From: Amylibacter sp. SFDW26
Lineage (GTDB): Bacteria > Pseudomonadota > Alphaproteobacteria > Rhodobacterales > Rhodobacteraceae
Direction of reading: 5' to 3'
DNA length: 64,000 nucleotides
NCBI RefSeq assembly: GCF_009184395.1
Contig: NZ_WEIC01000005.1
Location: forward strand, 224,178 to 288,177
Shown here: positions 1 to 9,161 of the stretch, in pieces
How positions within the stretch are numbered: the first letter of the stretch is position 1
Layout: each line of letters opens with the position of its first letter
Position numbers and translations under genes: made by a program
The notes under the pieces: generated by a model
Databases searched by the model: none
The model's input: the letters and a program-made list of their open reading frames with translations, nothing else
Told to the model about the DNA's origin: nothing

Positions 1-2
1 TG

Positions 3-335
3 CATTACGATAAGCAGCCAAAACCAGGCACAATCTTTGGCGGTCGTTTTCCTATACATAATTGGCCACGCCCATTGATGTGGGCCTTTGAATGGCATGA
101 CATCCAACAAGACTTGATCTTAAAACGCGGCGACCCTTGGTTTTACGTTCAATTTGAAACGACTCCCCAAGATCGGGCAGTTTCACTGGTGGAAGCAGAA
201 AATACGCCTGAACTTGCGAAATACCTTGAACATATCTCCGCATCAGTGAACTATGTAAATCAATCGTTCTCGCTTTTCAAAGAGGCAGAACGTGCAAGAC
301 CCAAGACTTTGCTCACACCAGTTGCGCGAAAATAG
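3..335 (+). CDS. Hypothetical protein, 3' end only (cut by left edge)
   Basis: The reading frame is open from the first bases of the window and stops at TAG 333-335, so this is the C-terminal ~110 residues of a longer protein. Visible are a Gly-rich turn followed by a Trp/Pro-rich stretch (IHNWPRP), then FEWHD and a strand-like KRGDPWFYVQFE segment, ending in a helical, charged tail. The pattern loosely recalls DUF6065-type proteins, where a similar 'F..G.P....' stretch occurs, but I cannot confirm this without the N-terminus. An ATG at 78 is internal and not a credible start, because coding continues upstream. It precedes clpA by 145 bp and could share its transcription unit. Confidence 0.6.
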   Translation, partial: HYDKQPKPGTIFGGRFPIHNWPRPLMWAFEWHDIQQDLILKRGDPWFYVQFETTPQDRAVSLVEAENTPELAKYLEHISASVNYVNQSFSLFKEAERARPKTLLTPVARK

Positions 336-480
336 GCAAAATTCCGTAACTTTCAGGCAAAATTCAGTTTTGTGATGCAAAGTGACTAAAAAGACCTTGA
401 AGCTTTGGAAATAAACACGAAGTCTATAGGTGAAAGAGCCAGATACTCTCCCAGTGTCTGTAAGATCAAAAGGAGCAAAA

Positions 481-2802
481 ATGCCCTCATTCTCGAGCAG
501 TTTAGAAACAGCCATCCATACCGCTTTGGCGCATGCCACAGCCCGTAAACATGAATTAGCAACCTTGGAGCATCTTCTTCTAGCCCTTGTTGAAGAAGAT
601 GATGCAGCCCGCGTCATGCGCGCCTGCGAGGTTGACATCAACACATTGCGAAAAAACCTGACCGAGTTCTTGGATACGCAATTGGATTCTCTTGTCACTG
701 ATGTTGAAGATGTCGAAGCATCCCCGACAACAGCATTCCAACGCGTGATCCAACGCGCAGCAATCCACGTACAAAGTTCTGGCCGTAACGAAGTGACTGG
801 TGCAAACGTTTTGGTCGCAATCTTTGCTGAGCGCGAAAGCCATGCAGCTTATTTCCTACAAGAGCAGGATATGACCCGCTATGACGCTGTGAACTTCATC
901 TCACACGGTATTGCAAAAGATGCCGCATATGGTGAAGCGCGTGAAGTCACTGGTGCCGAGGATCAAATCGAATTCCAAGAAGGCGAAGCAACACCAGCCG
1001 AAGACGAAACTGCTTTGGGTAAATATTGCGTCGACCTCAACGTAAAAGCCCAAGAAGGCGATATTGATCCACTCATCGGCCGTGACCATGAAGTAGAGCG
1101 CTCGATCCAAGTGTTATGTCGCCGCCGTAAAAACAACCCAATCTTAGTTGGTGATCCTGGTGTTGGCAAAACAGCAATTGCTGAGGGCCTAGCACATAAA
1201 ATCGTGTTGGGTGAAGTCCCAGCTGTTCTTGAGGGCACAACAATATTTTCTCTCGATATGGGCGCCCTGCTTGCTGGAACGCGCTACCGTGGTGATTTTG
1301 AAGAACGTTTAAAAGCCGTCGTAACAGAGTTAGAAGAGCATCCAGATGCTGTTCTATTCATCGACGAAATTCACACTGTAATTGGTGCTGGTGCTACATC
1401 AGGCGGCGCTATGGATGCATCCAACCTACTAAAGCCAGCCTTGCAAGGTGGTAAATTACGTTGCATGGGGTCAACAACCTATAAGGAATTCCGTCAACAT
1501 TTTGAAAAAGACCGTGCATTAGCCCGTCGTTTCCAAAAAATTGATGTAAATGAACCATCGACAGAAGATGCCATCAAAATTCTAAAGGGTTTGAAACCAT
1601 ATTTCGAAGAACATCACGATGTAAAATACACATTAGATGCAATTAAAACATCTGTTGAATTGGCGTCGCGTTATATACACGATCGCAAACTTCCAGATTC
1701 AGCCATTGATGTCATCGATGAAGCAGGTGCTTATCAAAATGTTCTGCCAGACACGAAACGCCGCAAGACTATTGGGGTGAAAGAAATCGAAACTGTCGTT
1801 GCAAAAATTGCACGTATTCCGCCAAAGAACGTGTCGAAGGACGATGTGGAACTTCTAAAAGATCTAGAAAGCTCATTAAAACGTGTGGTTTTTGGGCAAG
1901 ATGATGCGATCATCGCCCTTTCTTCTGCAATAAAACTGTCACGTGCAGGATTACGTGAACCTGAAAAACCAATCGGCAACTATCTGTTTGCTGGCCCAAC
2001 GGGTGTAGGTAAAACCGAAGTTGCTAAGCAATTGGCAGACACTTTAGGTGTTGAGTTAATCCGTTTCGATATGTCTGAATACATGGAAAAACACGCTATT
2101 AGTCGTTTGATTGGTGCACCTCCTGGGTATGTGGGTTTTGACCAAGGTGGCATGTTAACTGATAAAGTAGATCAAACGCCGCATTGTGTATTGCTATTGG
2201 ATGAAATCGAAAAGGCTCATCCAGATGTATTCAATATTCTGCTTCAAGTCATGGATAACGGCAAACTGACCGATCATAACGGTCGTACAACGGACTTCCG
2301 TAATGTAGTTTTGATTATGACATCCAATGCTGGTGCCTCTGAAATGGCGAAAGCTGCAATCGGTTTTGGTCGCGACCGCCGTGAAGGTGAAGATACAGCA
2401 GCGATTGAGCGCACATTCAGTCCAGAATTCCGCAACCGTTTGGATGCAACGATCAGCTTTGCACCATTAGGTCCTGAAACGATCATCAAGGTGGTCGATA
2501 AGTTCGTAGTACAATTAGAAGCACAATTAATGGATCGTAATGTGTCCATAGAGTTATCACGCAGTGCTGCGGAGTGGCTTTCGGAAAAAGGCTACGACAG
2601 TAAGATGGGTGCCCGGCCACTATCACGAGTAATTCAAGAACATATTAAAAAGCCTTTGGCCGAAGAATTATTGTTTGGCAAACTTTCGAAAGGTGGCTTG
2701 GTCAAGGTAGATACCAAGGATGGAGAGCTCGTACTCTCGATAGAAGAACCTGAAAACCCTCGAATTACGAAAAATAAACCGCCACTCCTAACGGCAAAAT
2801 AA
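481..2802 (+). CDS. clpA: ATP-dependent Clp protease ATP-binding subunit ClpA
   Basis: Hsp100 unfoldase that feeds substrates to ClpP in the cytoplasm. The protein is 773 residues, normal for ClpA. It has an N-terminal Clp repeat domain (~1-145), AAA1 with Walker A GDPGVGKT near residue 224 and Walker B FIDE near 291, and AAA2 with Walker A GPTGVGKT near 505 and Walker B LLDE near 572. The ClpP-docking tripeptide I627-G628-F629 is present, which separates it from ClpB; there is no ClpB-style middle coiled coil. The frame extends upstream to 430, but the start at 481 is chosen because AAAAGGAG precedes it at good spacing and the sequence from MPSFSSSLE matches the family N-terminus. The adaptor gene clpS, often just upstream in alphaproteobacteria, is not in the 145 bp before it. 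Confidence 0.97.
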   Translation: MPSFSSSLETAIHTALAHATARKHELATLEHLLLALVEEDDAARVMRACEVDINTLRKNLTEFLDTQLDSLVTDVEDVEASPTTAFQRVIQRAAIHVQSSGRNEVTGANVLVAIFAERESHAAYFLQEQDMTRYDAVNFISHGIAKDAAYGEAREVTGAEDQIEFQEGEATPAEDETALGKYCVDLNVKAQEGDIDPLIGRDHEVERSIQVLCRRRKNNPILVGDPGVGKTAIAEGLAHKIVLGEVPAVLEGTTIFSLDMGALLAGTRYRGDFEERLKAVVTELEEHPDAVLFIDEIHTVIGAGATSGGAMDASNLLKPALQGGKLRCMGSTTYKEFRQHFEKDRALARRFQKIDVNEPSTEDAIKILKGLKPYFEEHHDVKYTLDAIKTSVELASRYIHDRKLPDSAIDVIDEAGAYQNVLPDTKRRKTIGVKEIETVVAKIARIPPKNVSKDDVELLKDLESSLKRVVFGQDDAIIALSSAIKLSRAGLREPEKPIGNYLFAGPTGVGKTEVAKQLADTLGVELIRFDMSEYMEKHAISRLIGAPPGYVGFDQGGMLTDKVDQTPHCVLLLDEIEKAHPDVFNILLQVMDNGKLTDHNGRTTDFRNVVLIMTSNAGASEMAKAAIGFGRDRREGEDTAAIERTFSPEFRNRLDATISFAPLGPETIIKVVDKFVVQLEAQLMDRNVSIELSRSAAEWLSEKGYDSKMGARPLSRVIQEHIKKPLAEELLFGKLSKGGLVKVDTKDGELVLSIEEPENPRITKNKPPLLTAK

Positions 2803-2811
2803 ACAACACAA

Positions 2812-2845
2812 GCGCCTCAAAGTATAACTTTGGGGCGTTTTTTCT
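2812..2845 (+). terminator. Rho-independent terminator after clpA
   Basis: GCGCCTCAAAG and CTTTGGGGCG form a stem (one G-U pair) around a short TATAA loop and are followed by a run of six T. It lies 9 bp past the clpA stop codon. Confidence 0.85.
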
Positions 2846-2879
2846 TGCATCATTCGAACGAAACCCTAAGCCTATAGGT

Positions 2880-4145
2880 ATGGGGCAAGAAAAGAAATCG
2901 ACTGGTGGCGCAACAAAGAGCATAGTGAATGCAGTATCTGCATGGCTACAAATAGGGACTGCTGATTTACCAAATCGCCAAAAACAGCGGATCGTTTTGA
3001 CAAACGTTATGGTCTCATCAACGGCTCTGTTATCCTACATTCATGCTGCTTTTTTTATTCTTTACGACTTTGAACAGCTCTATTTCCCCACAAGCTATCT
3101 CGTTATCATTGCAACGGCTTTGCTAGCAGCACCTTATCTTAACATTAAGAACCCTTATCTCGGCTCAATTTACAACCTGACATTATGGTTGGTTTTTGGG
3201 TGCATGAATGTTGTAACGTTTGGAACAGAAAGTAATGTTCAATTCTACTTTTTGGCTGGGGCCGCAAGTGCGATCCTAATTTTAGGTGTTTATCAAAACC
3301 TTTTATCCATTCTATCAATCATCATTCAAATCAGCATTTTCGTTTATTTTGATATCACAATAATACCGCCCGCAAGTTACCTTGATCTACCAATTTGGTT
3401 TTATACGGTGCTCAATATTGCTGCAATTTTGCTCTCAATGACTTTTATATTTTGCATGGTTTATTATGCTTTTTATCAAGTCCACATTGCAGAAGACGCA
3501 TTGGAAAGAGAATATAAATATTCTGAAGATTTATTGGCAAATATGTTGCCTGCCGTGATTGCATCAAAGCTAAAGCGCGATCCCAACAAAACTATTGCTG
3601 ATAATCATAGCGAAGTAACAATTCTTTTTGCAGATATTGTTGGCTTTACGAAGCGAGCGGAACACCACAATCCAAAAGAACTAGTATCGTTCCTGAATAC
3701 TGTTTTCACGGAATTTGATACTTTGGTTCGCAAGCACCAATTGGAAAAAATCAAGACAATTGGGGATGCCATTATGGTTGCGGGTGGTATGCCAAATAAA
3801 CAAGATGACCATGCAAAGCGTATCGCTCTCCTCGCGCTCGATATGATGGAAGTCGTAAAACATTCAGCGAATGCGTCCAGCGAAGTTATTGAATTACGAA
3901 TTGGTATCCACACTGGCCCTGCGGTGGCTGGCGTTATTGGGTCGCAAAAACCATTTTATGATGTTTGGGGGGATACTGTGAATACTGCAGCCCATCTTGA
4001 AACATATGGGACACAGGGTGAAATACATATTTCATCTGCAACCAAAGATCATCTCGATGATCAGTTTCTCCTGAAATCACGTGGCCATGTTGAACTAAAA
4101 AGCAAATCTAGTTTAGAAACATGGCACTTGCTTGGTAAATCATAA
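2880..4145 (+). CDS. Membrane-anchored class III adenylate/guanylate cyclase
   Basis: Predicted to make cAMP (or cGMP) at the inner face of the cytoplasmic membrane. Residues ~40-205 contain about six hydrophobic segments; the catalytic domain covers ~240-415. Metal-binding Asp is seen in LFADIVGFT (~252) and in the second Asp site KTIGDAIMVAGG, whose Lys is the usual adenine-selecting residue. FYDVWGDTVNTAAHLE supplies the second specificity Asp and the transition-state Asn. These residues favour adenylate cyclase over guanylate cyclase. No obvious Shine-Dalgarno precedes the chosen ATG, so a downstream start is possible. It ends 3 bp from the convergent OmpA/MotB-like gene, with no terminator visible between them. 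Confidence 0.9.
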   Translation: MGQEKKSTGGATKSIVNAVSAWLQIGTADLPNRQKQRIVLTNVMVSSTALLSYIHAAFFILYDFEQLYFPTSYLVIIATALLAAPYLNIKNPYLGSIYNLTLWLVFGCMNVVTFGTESNVQFYFLAGAASAILILGVYQNLLSILSIIIQISIFVYFDITIIPPASYLDLPIWFYTVLNIAAILLSMTFIFCMVYYAFYQVHIAEDALEREYKYSEDLLANMLPAVIASKLKRDPNKTIADNHSEVTILFADIVGFTKRAEHHNPKELVSFLNTVFTEFDTLVRKHQLEKIKTIGDAIMVAGGMPNKQDDHAKRIALLALDMMEVVKHSANASSEVIELRIGIHTGPAVAGVIGSQKPFYDVWGDTVNTAAHLETYGTQGEIHISSATKDHLDDQFLLKSRGHVELKSKSSLETWHLLGKS

Positions 4146-4148
4146 CAC

Positions 4149-5771
4149 TTATTTTTCGGTAAATTTCAACTCAATCCGACGGTTCAACGCTAAAGCTTCA
4201 GAGCTTTCCCCATCTACGACAGGTTGGAATTCTCCAAACCCATTCGCTGCTAATCGGTTTGCAGGAATACCTTGGTCTTCGACTAAATATCTGACCACAG
4301 ATAAAGCCCGTGCCTGACTAAGTTCCCAATTATCTCTATAAGGCCCCGCCCCACTTAACGGAACTTTATCGGTATGCCCGTCGACACGCAGTATCCAGTC
4401 AATTTCAGATGGGATTTGCGCTGCAACATCTTTGATAAGACTCGCTACTTTTCTTATTTCTTGCTTGCCTCGATCACCCAATTCAGCAGAGCCTGCTGTG
4501 TATAATACTTCCGATGAGAACACGAAACGGTCACCCACAATACGGATACCTTCCTGTGCTCCTAAAACATCTCGTAGGCGTCCAAAGAATTCCGATTTAA
4601 ACTTCTTTAGGTCTTTTGCCTCTGCTTCTAAACGCTCCCGCTCATTCGCTTCTAATTCAGCACGACGTTTTTGTTCAGCAGCAACTTTGGCTAATGCACT
4701 GTTCAGGCTTTTACCCAAACTTTCGATCTGTATTTGTGCTTCGCTATCTTTAGTATTTGCGCTATCTAATAAGCCTTGCAATGTACTTAACTGTGTACGG
4801 AGCGCGTTCGTTTGTTGATTTAACAAAGCAATCTTACGTTGACTGTCAGCAGACAGTGCTTTTTCATCAGACAAAAGTTTATTAGCTTGCGCTAGTAAAG
4901 CTGCTTCTTTCTCTGTTGCGCTGAGTTGTTTCTTTACTTGCTCGGATGCAGCAGTCTTAGCCAATTCTGCAGCGGATAATAATGTAAGCGTATTTTCCGC
5001 CTCTTTGCGTTTTGCATCCAAAGCGAGTGTCATAGCCGTCAATTCGTCTTGCGAATTCTTCAAACGATCCCGCAGTGCTTGCGTGGTGGCAGCGTCTAAC
5101 AAACGCTGCTTTTCTTGCTCGCTCAGTGCATTTTGCGTTTCAGAAATCTGTGTATCTTTCGTTTCTATAGAAACCTTCAGATCAGCAACCAACGCTTCCA
5201 AGGCTTCCCTCTTTGCAGCAGCTAAACGAGCCTGTTCAACCTGTAAATCGATCTCGTTTCGCGCTTGAACCAGAGCCAATTGAACCGCTTCTTTTTCAGA
5301 AAGCGTTTTGGCTTGAGCATCTTTTAATTCTTTTAAAGAAGACTCAGTTAGTGTAAGACGTCCCGCTAAATCATCTCGCTCTCCCAGCAACCCTGCAATC
5401 TGTTGTTCAAACGACGCTATACGGGCCTTCTGCCCTTCTGCTTCTGAAGTTAGAGCCCCTATTAATGCGGCTTGTTGTGCAATTTCCGTTTCCGCAGATT
5501 GCAACTCATCCTGCAAACCTGATAATTCACCTTCTAACCCTTTCGCACGTGTTTGTTCCAATCCCAATGCATCAGCTAAGCCTGCAATTTGTGCAGATAG
5601 ACTATCCAGCTCAGTGTCTTGCCCTGTGATTGTTTCACGCAAAACGAATTGAACGACCATAAAGATTGTTAAAACAAACATCAGCACCAATAAAAGCGCT
5701 GTCATCGCATCTACAAAGCCTGGCCAAATGCTACCAGAAACCTGTCCATTATTACGCCGTAACAAGGCCAC
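4149..5771 (-). CDS. MotB/OmpA-like stator subunit with long coiled coil
   Basis: A 540-residue inner-membrane protein, second gene of a two-gene unit. Residues ~16-45 form one transmembrane helix with the motif FVDAMTALLLVLMF; Asp21 occupies the position of the proton-accepting Asp of MotB/ExbD proteins. Residues ~50-395 are almost entirely heptad-rich coiled coil, unusually long for a MotB-like protein. Residues ~400-540 are an OmpA-type peptidoglycan-binding domain (DGHTDKVPLSG, ELSQARALSVVRYL, NRRIELKF). The flagellar MotB and TolR families lack such a rod. With the adjacent MotA/ExbB-like gene it should form an ion-driven motor anchored to peptidoglycan; its cellular task is unknown to me. 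Confidence 0.85.
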   Translation of the reverse strand: MALLRRNNGQVSGSIWPGFVDAMTALLLVLMFVLTIFMVVQFVLRETITGQDTELDSLSAQIAGLADALGLEQTRAKGLEGELSGLQDELQSAETEIAQQAALIGALTSEAEGQKARIASFEQQIAGLLGERDDLAGRLTLTESSLKELKDAQAKTLSEKEAVQLALVQARNEIDLQVEQARLAAAKREALEALVADLKVSIETKDTQISETQNALSEQEKQRLLDAATTQALRDRLKNSQDELTAMTLALDAKRKEAENTLTLLSAAELAKTAASEQVKKQLSATEKEAALLAQANKLLSDEKALSADSQRKIALLNQQTNALRTQLSTLQGLLDSANTKDSEAQIQIESLGKSLNSALAKVAAEQKRRAELEANERERLEAEAKDLKKFKSEFFGRLRDVLGAQEGIRIVGDRFVFSSEVLYTAGSAELGDRGKQEIRKVASLIKDVAAQIPSEIDWILRVDGHTDKVPLSGAGPYRDNWELSQARALSVVRYLVEDQGIPANRLAANGFGEFQPVVDGESSEALALNRRIELKFTEK

Positions 5772-5774
5772 GAA

Positions 5775-6941
5775 TTAGCCCTTTCCGCGCAAGGCTTTTG
5801 CCAGAACAGCCAAATCGCCCCGCAATTCTGCAATCGTATCCCTACGTCCCGCCTGAGTTTCATCAATCAACTTTGCCATCTGACCACTAATGTTCTCCAA
5901 GTGATCAGACATCCGTTCTGAAATCGCGATCTCTTCTTTGTAAGCCTGTGTCGCCAAAGCATCCGAAATATGCTCATGACTTGTGGAAACCTGTTCCAAA
6001 ATCTTTTGCGTATGTGCATGCGACGCAACCTGTGCATCCACCATATTTGAAACCGCATCACCCAATGCTTCGATCCGTTGATCCGTCACAGAACGACGTT
6101 CCTGCAACTGTTTTAAAATATCCTGCTGGTTTTCAATCTGTAGCGTCGTTTGTTCCAACAACTCTGCAACCATCGTATTCGGAGAACCTTCATCCCCATC
6201 ATTTCCTGCTGAAACGCCCAATCGAGTGATTGAAGACAACCACTCTTCTAGCTCACGGAAAAAACGGTTTTGGCCACGGCTAGAAAATAAATCAAGCAAA
6301 CCTACAACCAATGATCCTGCTAGGCCTATCAAAGAAGATCCAAAGGCTGTACCCATACCGCCAAGTTGGCTTTCCAGACCCGTCATCAAATTGTCGAACA
6401 CACTGATACTATCTTGGCCTTCTTGTGGCGCTAAAGATCGAATTGTATCCACAACAGCAGGTACAGTTGTCGCCAAACCATAAAATGTACCCAATAGCCC
6501 CAAAAAGATAAGAAGATTGATAATATAACGCGTGATTTCACGCCCCTCATCCAAACGCGTTGCTACAGAATCCAAGATTGTCCGCGTAGATGTCGACGTC
6601 AGCATCAATCTAGCAGAGCGTTTTTTCAGTAATGCTGCTAATGAAGCCAATAATCTTGGCGCCACAGCTTCCCCATTCACATCTCGTTCCAGCGCAAAAC
6701 TTTCAATCCAGCTGACCGATTTTACCAACACACCCATTTGCCAAAGGCAAGAAAACACACCGACCACAAAAACAAGCAAGATAAAACCGTTCAGATATGG
6801 TGATGCAAAGAATATCGGTGCGACAGCAGGCAATATCGCAACACCACCAAAACCAACCAATCCCATTACAATCATCATAAAAATGATCTGATTAACGGGT
6901 TGCGTAAATTGCGGCGATGTCTGTTTCTGCCCTTGTGACAT
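5775..6941 (-). CDS. MotA/TolQ/ExbB proton channel family protein
   Basis: A 388-residue inner-membrane channel subunit, transcribed first, with 3 bp to the MotB/OmpA-like gene. Hydrophobic segments lie at ~17-40, ~47-75, ~137-160 and ~188-215. The last two contain the small-residue patterns (GLLGTFYGLATTVP, GTAFGSSLIGLAGS) typical of TolQ/ExbB/MotA helices that line the ion path. The C-terminal ~150 residues are cytoplasmic and helical. There are no flagellar or Tol genes nearby, so it is neither motA nor tolQ. Its start has CAAGGGCAG just upstream. It is divergent from the SPFH gene across a 162-bp intergenic region that must hold both promoters. Confidence 0.85.
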   Translation of the reverse strand: MSQGQKQTSPQFTQPVNQIIFMMIVMGLVGFGGVAILPAVAPIFFASPYLNGFILLVFVVGVFSCLWQMGVLVKSVSWIESFALERDVNGEAVAPRLLASLAALLKKRSARLMLTSTSTRTILDSVATRLDEGREITRYIINLLIFLGLLGTFYGLATTVPAVVDTIRSLAPQEGQDSISVFDNLMTGLESQLGGMGTAFGSSLIGLAGSLVVGLLDLFSSRGQNRFFRELEEWLSSITRLGVSAGNDGDEGSPNTMVAELLEQTTLQIENQQDILKQLQERRSVTDQRIEALGDAVSNMVDAQVASHAHTQKILEQVSTSHEHISDALATQAYKEEIAISERMSDHLENISGQMAKLIDETQAGRRDTIAELRGDLAVLAKALRGKG

Positions 6942-7103
6942 GACTGTGCCCTGCTCTATTCGTTAGTGAGTTCGCAAAAACCTTAGCCCGAGACCCATAA
7001 AAAACCAACTAAAGTTTTCCGAGCATTTTGGTTGTATAAAGATTGAAAAAAGTGAATTAATCCCCAAGTATAGACTAAGATTTTTAAACGAGAGGTTTTC
7101 TAC

Positions 7104-8048
7104 ATGTCAGATATTTTCGGCATTGCCGCTAGCACAGGCTCGGCACTGTTCTTACTAGTTTTTGCAATCATTTTAATCTTAATGATGGTCAAATCTGTTC
7201 CTCAAGGGGACGAATGGACCGTTGAACGTTTTGGTCGTTATACACGTACATTGAGCCCAGGTTTGCACTTTTTGATCCCAGTTATGGACAAAGTTGGTGC
7301 AAAAATTAACATGATGGAAACCGTTCTTGATATCGACAGCCAAGAAGTGATTACCAAAGACAACGCAATGGTCGTGGCTGATGCAGTTACATTCTATCAA
7401 GTCGTTGACGCAGCCAAAGCAGCCTATGAAGTACTTGATCTACGCCGCGCGCTTTCTAACTTAAGCCAAACAAACATTCGTTCTGTTGTGGGCTCAATGG
7501 ACTTGGATGAAAGCTTGTCCAACCGCGAAGTAATCAATGCTAAACTTCTGAGCGTTATTGATGGTGCCGCCCAACCTTGGGGTGTAAAAGTTACACGTGT
7601 TGAGATCAAAGACTTAGCACCGCCATCAGATATTAACGAAGCAATGGCACGTCAGATGAAAGCAGAACGTACAAAACGTGCTGAAATCTTACAAGCCGAA
7701 GGTATGAAACAATCTGCCATCCTTCAAGCCGAAGGTGAACGTGAAAGTCAAATCCGTGAAGCCGAAGGCCGCAAAGAAGCAGCGTTCTTGGATGCAGAAG
7801 CACGTGAACGTTCTGCAGAAGCCGAAGCTAAAGCGACTCAAATGGTATCCGAAGCAATTGCCAAAGGTGATGTTCAAGCAATCAATTATTTCGTTGCCCA
7901 GAAATACACAGAAGCTTTGCGTGATGTGGCATCGTCACCATCTTCCAAGACAGTTATGATCCCATTAGAGGCATCCAGCTTGATCGGGTCTGTTGGCGGT
8001 ATTGCGGATATCGCAAAAGCGGTCATGGGCGACGATAAGAAAAAATAA
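7104..8048 (+). CDS. SPFH/Band 7 (stomatin-like, QmcA-type) membrane protein
   Basis: Membrane scaffold protein of the slipin/QmcA group (314 residues). One N-terminal transmembrane helix (~10-30) is followed by the Band 7 domain (VPQGDEWTVERFGRYTRTLSPG onward, in segments to ~residue 180), then an Ala/Glu-rich coiled coil (~180-260) with repeated 'ILQAEG' units, and a short hydrophobic C-terminal segment. Such proteins form oligomeric rings that organise the membrane and modulate proteases. The start is preceded by GAGAGG. The NfeD gene follows 14 bp downstream, the standard SPFH-NfeD operon. Confidence 0.93.
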   Translation: MSDIFGIAASTGSALFLLVFAIILILMMVKSVPQGDEWTVERFGRYTRTLSPGLHFLIPVMDKVGAKINMMETVLDIDSQEVITKDNAMVVADAVTFYQVVDAAKAAYEVLDLRRALSNLSQTNIRSVVGSMDLDESLSNREVINAKLLSVIDGAAQPWGVKVTRVEIKDLAPPSDINEAMARQMKAERTKRAEILQAEGMKQSAILQAEGERESQIREAEGRKEAAFLDAEARERSAEAEAKATQMVSEAIAKGDVQAINYFVAQKYTEALRDVASSPSSKTVMIPLEASSLIGSVGGIADIAKAVMGDDKKK

Positions 8049-8062
8049 GAAAGGGGTATTTC

Positions 8063-8530
8063 ATGGAAATCATCCAATTCCTTGAAGGCGTTTCACCATG
8101 GTGGTGGGTTATTTTAGCCTTTGCACTCGGCTCAATCGAAATGGCGACAATGTCATTCTTCCTGATTTGGCCAGGACTTGCAGCCTTAGCAATGGCAGGG
8201 TTACTGGTTATATCGCCAAATATGTCTGGCCCAGCACAAATCGCGACTTATGCTGTTATGTCGATCGTATTTACATTTGCCGGCCGCTTCCTAGTTGCCA
8301 AATATGGCGACGGCGGTGGTACAGCAGATACAACGTTGAACAATCGATCATCTTTATTGATTGGTCGCTCTGCCAAAGTACTTGAGTTTGATGCAGGGGA
8401 TGGCGCAGTAGAAATCGAAGGCACACGTTGGCAAGCCCGATGGGCGGATGGCCAGACAGCAAAAGCTGGTGCAAGCGTACGCGTTACAAAAGCAGACCCG
8501 ATGATGGTCTATGTTGAAAATGTAAAATAA
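8063..8530 (+). CDS. nfeD: NfeD family membrane protein
   Basis: A short NfeD (155 residues) without the ClpP-like protease domain. It has three to four hydrophobic segments at ~12-85, then a soluble OB-fold domain (~95-150: LIGRSAKVLEF, VEIEGTRWQARW) ending in a strand. It is the usual partner of the preceding SPFH protein and probably binds or regulates its oligomer. GAAAGGGG sits at good distance before the ATG. A terminator follows directly. Confidence 0.9.
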   Translation: MEIIQFLEGVSPWWWVILAFALGSIEMATMSFFLIWPGLAALAMAGLLVISPNMSGPAQIATYAVMSIVFTFAGRFLVAKYGDGGGTADTTLNNRSSLLIGRSAKVLEFDAGDGAVEIEGTRWQARWADGQTAKAGASVRVTKADPMMVYVENVK

Positions 8531-8534
8531 ACTA

Positions 8535-8560
8535 AAGGCTCCTCTTCAGGAGCTTTTTTA
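8535..8560 (+). terminator. Terminator after nfeD, overlapping the end of the convergent gene
   Basis: GGCTCCT and AGGAGCT(T) pair around a CTTC loop and are followed by six T on the plus strand. AAAG precedes the stem, so it may also act weakly on the minus strand for the convergent gamma-glutamylcyclotransferase gene, whose stop codon lies inside the T run. Confidence 0.8.
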
Positions 8561-9097
8561 TGCCGTCAAAGCCTTTACACGACTTTCTAAGAAGGCGAGA
8601 TCTGCATCATCTAAACCCAACCCATTCAAACAGTCGCAAGTATTATACAAGTATTCTGTATTAGGGCCTCGTCCGCCAACAGCACGCGCAATGATCTGTG
8701 CTTGTTCTTCCAGCGGCATGCCGCCACAATATTGCACATTATCGCGGTTAATAACATAACTTACAGCTTTGACCTCTTCGCCTGTCTGTAGTTTAACAGG
8801 TAAAGTAACTTCAATATAAGCTGATGAAACGAGTTCTCGCTCTCGCAAATCTTTGATCGCTTTAGTTGCATGTTCTGCTTCAATGAAAAATGCAACACCT
8901 TCACAAGTCGCTTGATCATTCTCATCTAAAGCCAATACCAAACCTGGGCTTTCTTCACTGCCTCGATGATGAATAGATAGCATACAAAAACTGCGTGCAT
9001 ATCCTTGCAATGTTGCAATATGTTTTTTGGCATAAATAAACTCTGGCTGCCAGATCAATGATCCGTACCCGAATACCCAAAAACCGTTTTCAACCAT
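8558..9097 (-). CDS. Gamma-glutamylcyclotransferase, ChaC type
   Basis: Predicted to cleave the gamma-glutamyl bond of glutathione or related peptides, releasing 5-oxoproline, in the cytoplasm. The 179-residue protein opens with the substrate-loop signature WVFGYGSLIW and has the ChaC-type helix with the probable catalytic Glu in LRERELVSSAY. The YVIN and YCGG stretches also match the family. The open frame extends to 9280, but the start at 9097 is chosen: AAAGGAG lies at correct spacing and the fold begins here. The upstream extension would overlap the divergent DUF2125 gene. Confidence 0.88.
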   Translation of the reverse strand: MVENGFWVFGYGSLIWQPEFIYAKKHIATLQGYARSFCMLSIHHRGSEESPGLVLALDENDQATCEGVAFFIEAEHATKAIKDLRERELVSSAYIEVTLPVKLQTGEEVKAVSYVINRDNVQYCGGMPLEEQAQIIARAVGGRGPNTEYLYNTCDCLNGLGLDDADLAFLESRVKALTA

Positions 9098-9161
9098 TCT
9101 ACTGGCTCCTTTAATTATAGATGCTATAACCCGAAGGAATTTGTGAAAACAGGATAAAATC

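Noticed and set aside
243..698. 151-codon minus-strand frame across the clpA start
   Set aside because: Most of it is antisense to the ClpA N-terminal domain; the product is low in recognisable features.
4149..6941. Zorya anti-phage system (ZorA/ZorB)
   Set aside because: Only the channel and OmpA-like subunits are present; no ZorC, ZorD or ZorE genes flank them, and the long coil is on the B subunit, not on the A subunit as in ZorA.
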